From contig SKSL01000250.1 in the NCBI GenBank assembly GCA_007123015.1, positions 1 through 6,463 of the forward strand: a stretch of DNA of 6,463 nucleotides. Reading direction: 5' to 3'. This stretch comes from Natronohydrobacter sp. GTDB taxonomy: Bacteria > Pseudomonadota > Alphaproteobacteria > Rhodobacterales > Rhodobacteraceae. Within the stretch, counting starts at the first letter, position 1, and each line of letters opens with the position of its first letter. Position numbers and translations under genes: made by a program. Below are positions 5,950 through 6,463 of this stretch, one piece after another. Under the pieces are notes generated by a model that saw nothing but the letters and a program-made list of their open reading frames with translations, made no database searches and had not been told where the DNA came from.

Positions 5950-6022
5950 GCTGGTCTATGACGAGGGCTGTCATTTCTGCACGCTGTTTGGCGTGACTGC
6001 AGATTTGGGGATCAGGACATGA
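5924..6022 (+). pseudogene. Tiny CxxC fragment resembling start of a DCC/DUF393 protein
   Basis: A 32-codon frame encodes MTVMTRTVTLVYDEGCHFC and then TLFGVTADLGIRT before the stop. The segment TVTLVYDEGCHFCTLF looks like the N-terminus of DCC-family (DUF393) thiol proteins, which begin with a beta strand and YDG-x-C-x-x-C, or of a glutaredoxin-like CxxC protein. Full proteins are over 100 residues, so this would be a truncated remnant. Either ATG (5924 or 5933) could start it; AGGA lies upstream of the second. The first bases overlap the antisense permease scrap, so a rearrangement junction falls near 5925-5950. Chance similarity is possible because the match is so short. Confidence 0.3.
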
Positions 6023-6180
6023 TAGCTTTGGATTGTTGACAGGTCTGCCCTTGCGAATTGTTGAGTGTTCTTGTCAACCACTCCGAAATGCGTTAACCGG
6101 ATAACAAGACAGGCATGCCCCTGTCTGTTCCGCCAACCCAGCGGGCGTGCTGCGCCCCAGGCAGGCAAGACACAACACAA
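6023..6180 (+). promoter_or_regulatory. Upstream region of the ferric-iron binding gene, with two inverted repeats
   Basis: No gene is seen. GTTGACA (6035-6041) and TGTCAAC (6072-6078) are perfect inverted copies 30 bases apart; each could also supply a -35-like TTGACA or TTGTCA. GTTAACCGGATAAC (6092-6105) is a 14-bp near-palindrome with one mismatched pair. Either could be an operator for an iron regulator, but neither clearly matches the Fur, Irr, RirA or IscR sites I know. No convincing -10 box was assigned. Confidence 0.3.
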
Positions 6181-6193
6181 AAGGAGTCTTTCC

Positions 6194-6463
6194 ATGTTTC
6201 GAGTCGCAGCTGTTTCGACCCTCGCGCTGAGCGTCGCGCTTCCGGCCTTTGCAGATGAGGTCAATCTGTTCTCGTCGCGCCATTATGACACGGATTATGC
6301 CATCTTCGAGGCCTTCACCGAGGCGACCGGGATCACCGTGAACCTGATCGAAGCCTCTGGCGATGAACTTGTCGCCCGGATCGAGGCCGAGGGCGTGAAC
6401 AGCCCCGCCGATGTGTTCTGGACTGTCGATGCAGGCCGGCTGCATATGGCGGTCGAGCGTGAT
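6194..6463 (+). CDS. Ferric-iron ABC transporter periplasmic binding protein, N-terminal part (FbpA/FutA/IdiA-like; cut by window edge)
   Basis: The first 90 residues are present, reading open to the right edge; the family is about 330 to 350 long. A strong AAGGAG ribosome site sits seven bases before the ATG. A signal peptide of about 20 residues ends ALPAFA before DEVNLFSSRHYDTDYAIF. The motif SSRHYDTD, followed by FTEATGI, LIEASGDELVARI, and then SPADVFWTVDAGRL, is typical of FutA/IdiA-type Fe(III) binding proteins, where a conserved tyrosine of the SSRHY segment contributes to iron binding. The protein should bind ferric iron in the periplasm for an FbpB permease and FbpC ATPase, presumably encoded to the right. 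It is separated from the manganese importer by over 500 bases of remnant sequence, so it is a separate transcription unit. Confidence 0.9.
   Translation, partial: MFRVAAVSTLALSVALPAFADEVNLFSSRHYDTDYAIFEAFTEATGITVNLIEASGDELVARIEAEGVNSPADVFWTVDAGRLHMAVERD

Noticed and set aside
1..6463. CRISPR array, tRNA or rRNA genes
   Set aside because: No regularly spaced direct repeats, cloverleaf-like segments or rRNA-like blocks were seen on reading both strands.

Overview
The window looks like chromosomal DNA of a GC-rich alphaproteobacterium, most likely a Rhodobacterales (Roseobacter/Rhodobacter group) member. The basis is codon use, a SitABCD-type manganese/iron importer, a FutA/IdiA-like ferric-iron binding protein, and a Fur/Mur-type palindrome in front of the importer. 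Species cannot be read from the sequence.

Layout. (1) 1-482, minus strand: the N-terminal half of a ribokinase-type PfkB sugar kinase that runs off the left edge. (2) About 483-1480: a gene-poor stretch with decayed transposase N-termini (IS4-like at 742, IS5-like at 962), a doubtful IstB-like trace on the minus strand, and no recognisable intact gene. (3) 1480-5660, plus strand: a complete four-gene metal ABC importer, in the order periplasmic binding protein, ATPase, permease, permease. It is preceded by a near-perfect 21-bp Fur/Mur-type palindrome lying across a candidate promoter. The last three genes are coupled by ATGA stop/start overlaps. A strong hairpin separates the binding-protein gene from the ATPase gene. 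(4) 5661-6193: another scrap region, with the antisense remnant of a ferric-iron (FbpB-type) permease, a tiny CxxC-containing fragment resembling the start of a DCC/DUF393 protein, and two inverted repeats. (5) 6194-6463, plus strand: the N-terminal 90 residues of a ferric-iron ABC binding protein that continues past the right edge.

How the genes work together. The SitA-like protein would capture Mn(II), possibly Fe(II), in the periplasm and pass it to a SitC-SitD permease pair driven by the SitB ATPase. Transcription is probably repressed by a Fur-family regulator (Mur in this clade) when metal is plentiful. The ferric-iron binding gene that follows makes this a small metal-acquisition neighbourhood.

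The most unusual feature is that both permeases carry an extra cytosolic tail of about 90 residues after the membrane domain. Each tail looks like a winged-helix domain, and the two resemble each other. The arrangement recalls the chlamydial permease-repressor fusion YtgCR and may mean built-in metal sensing or regulation; this is inference.
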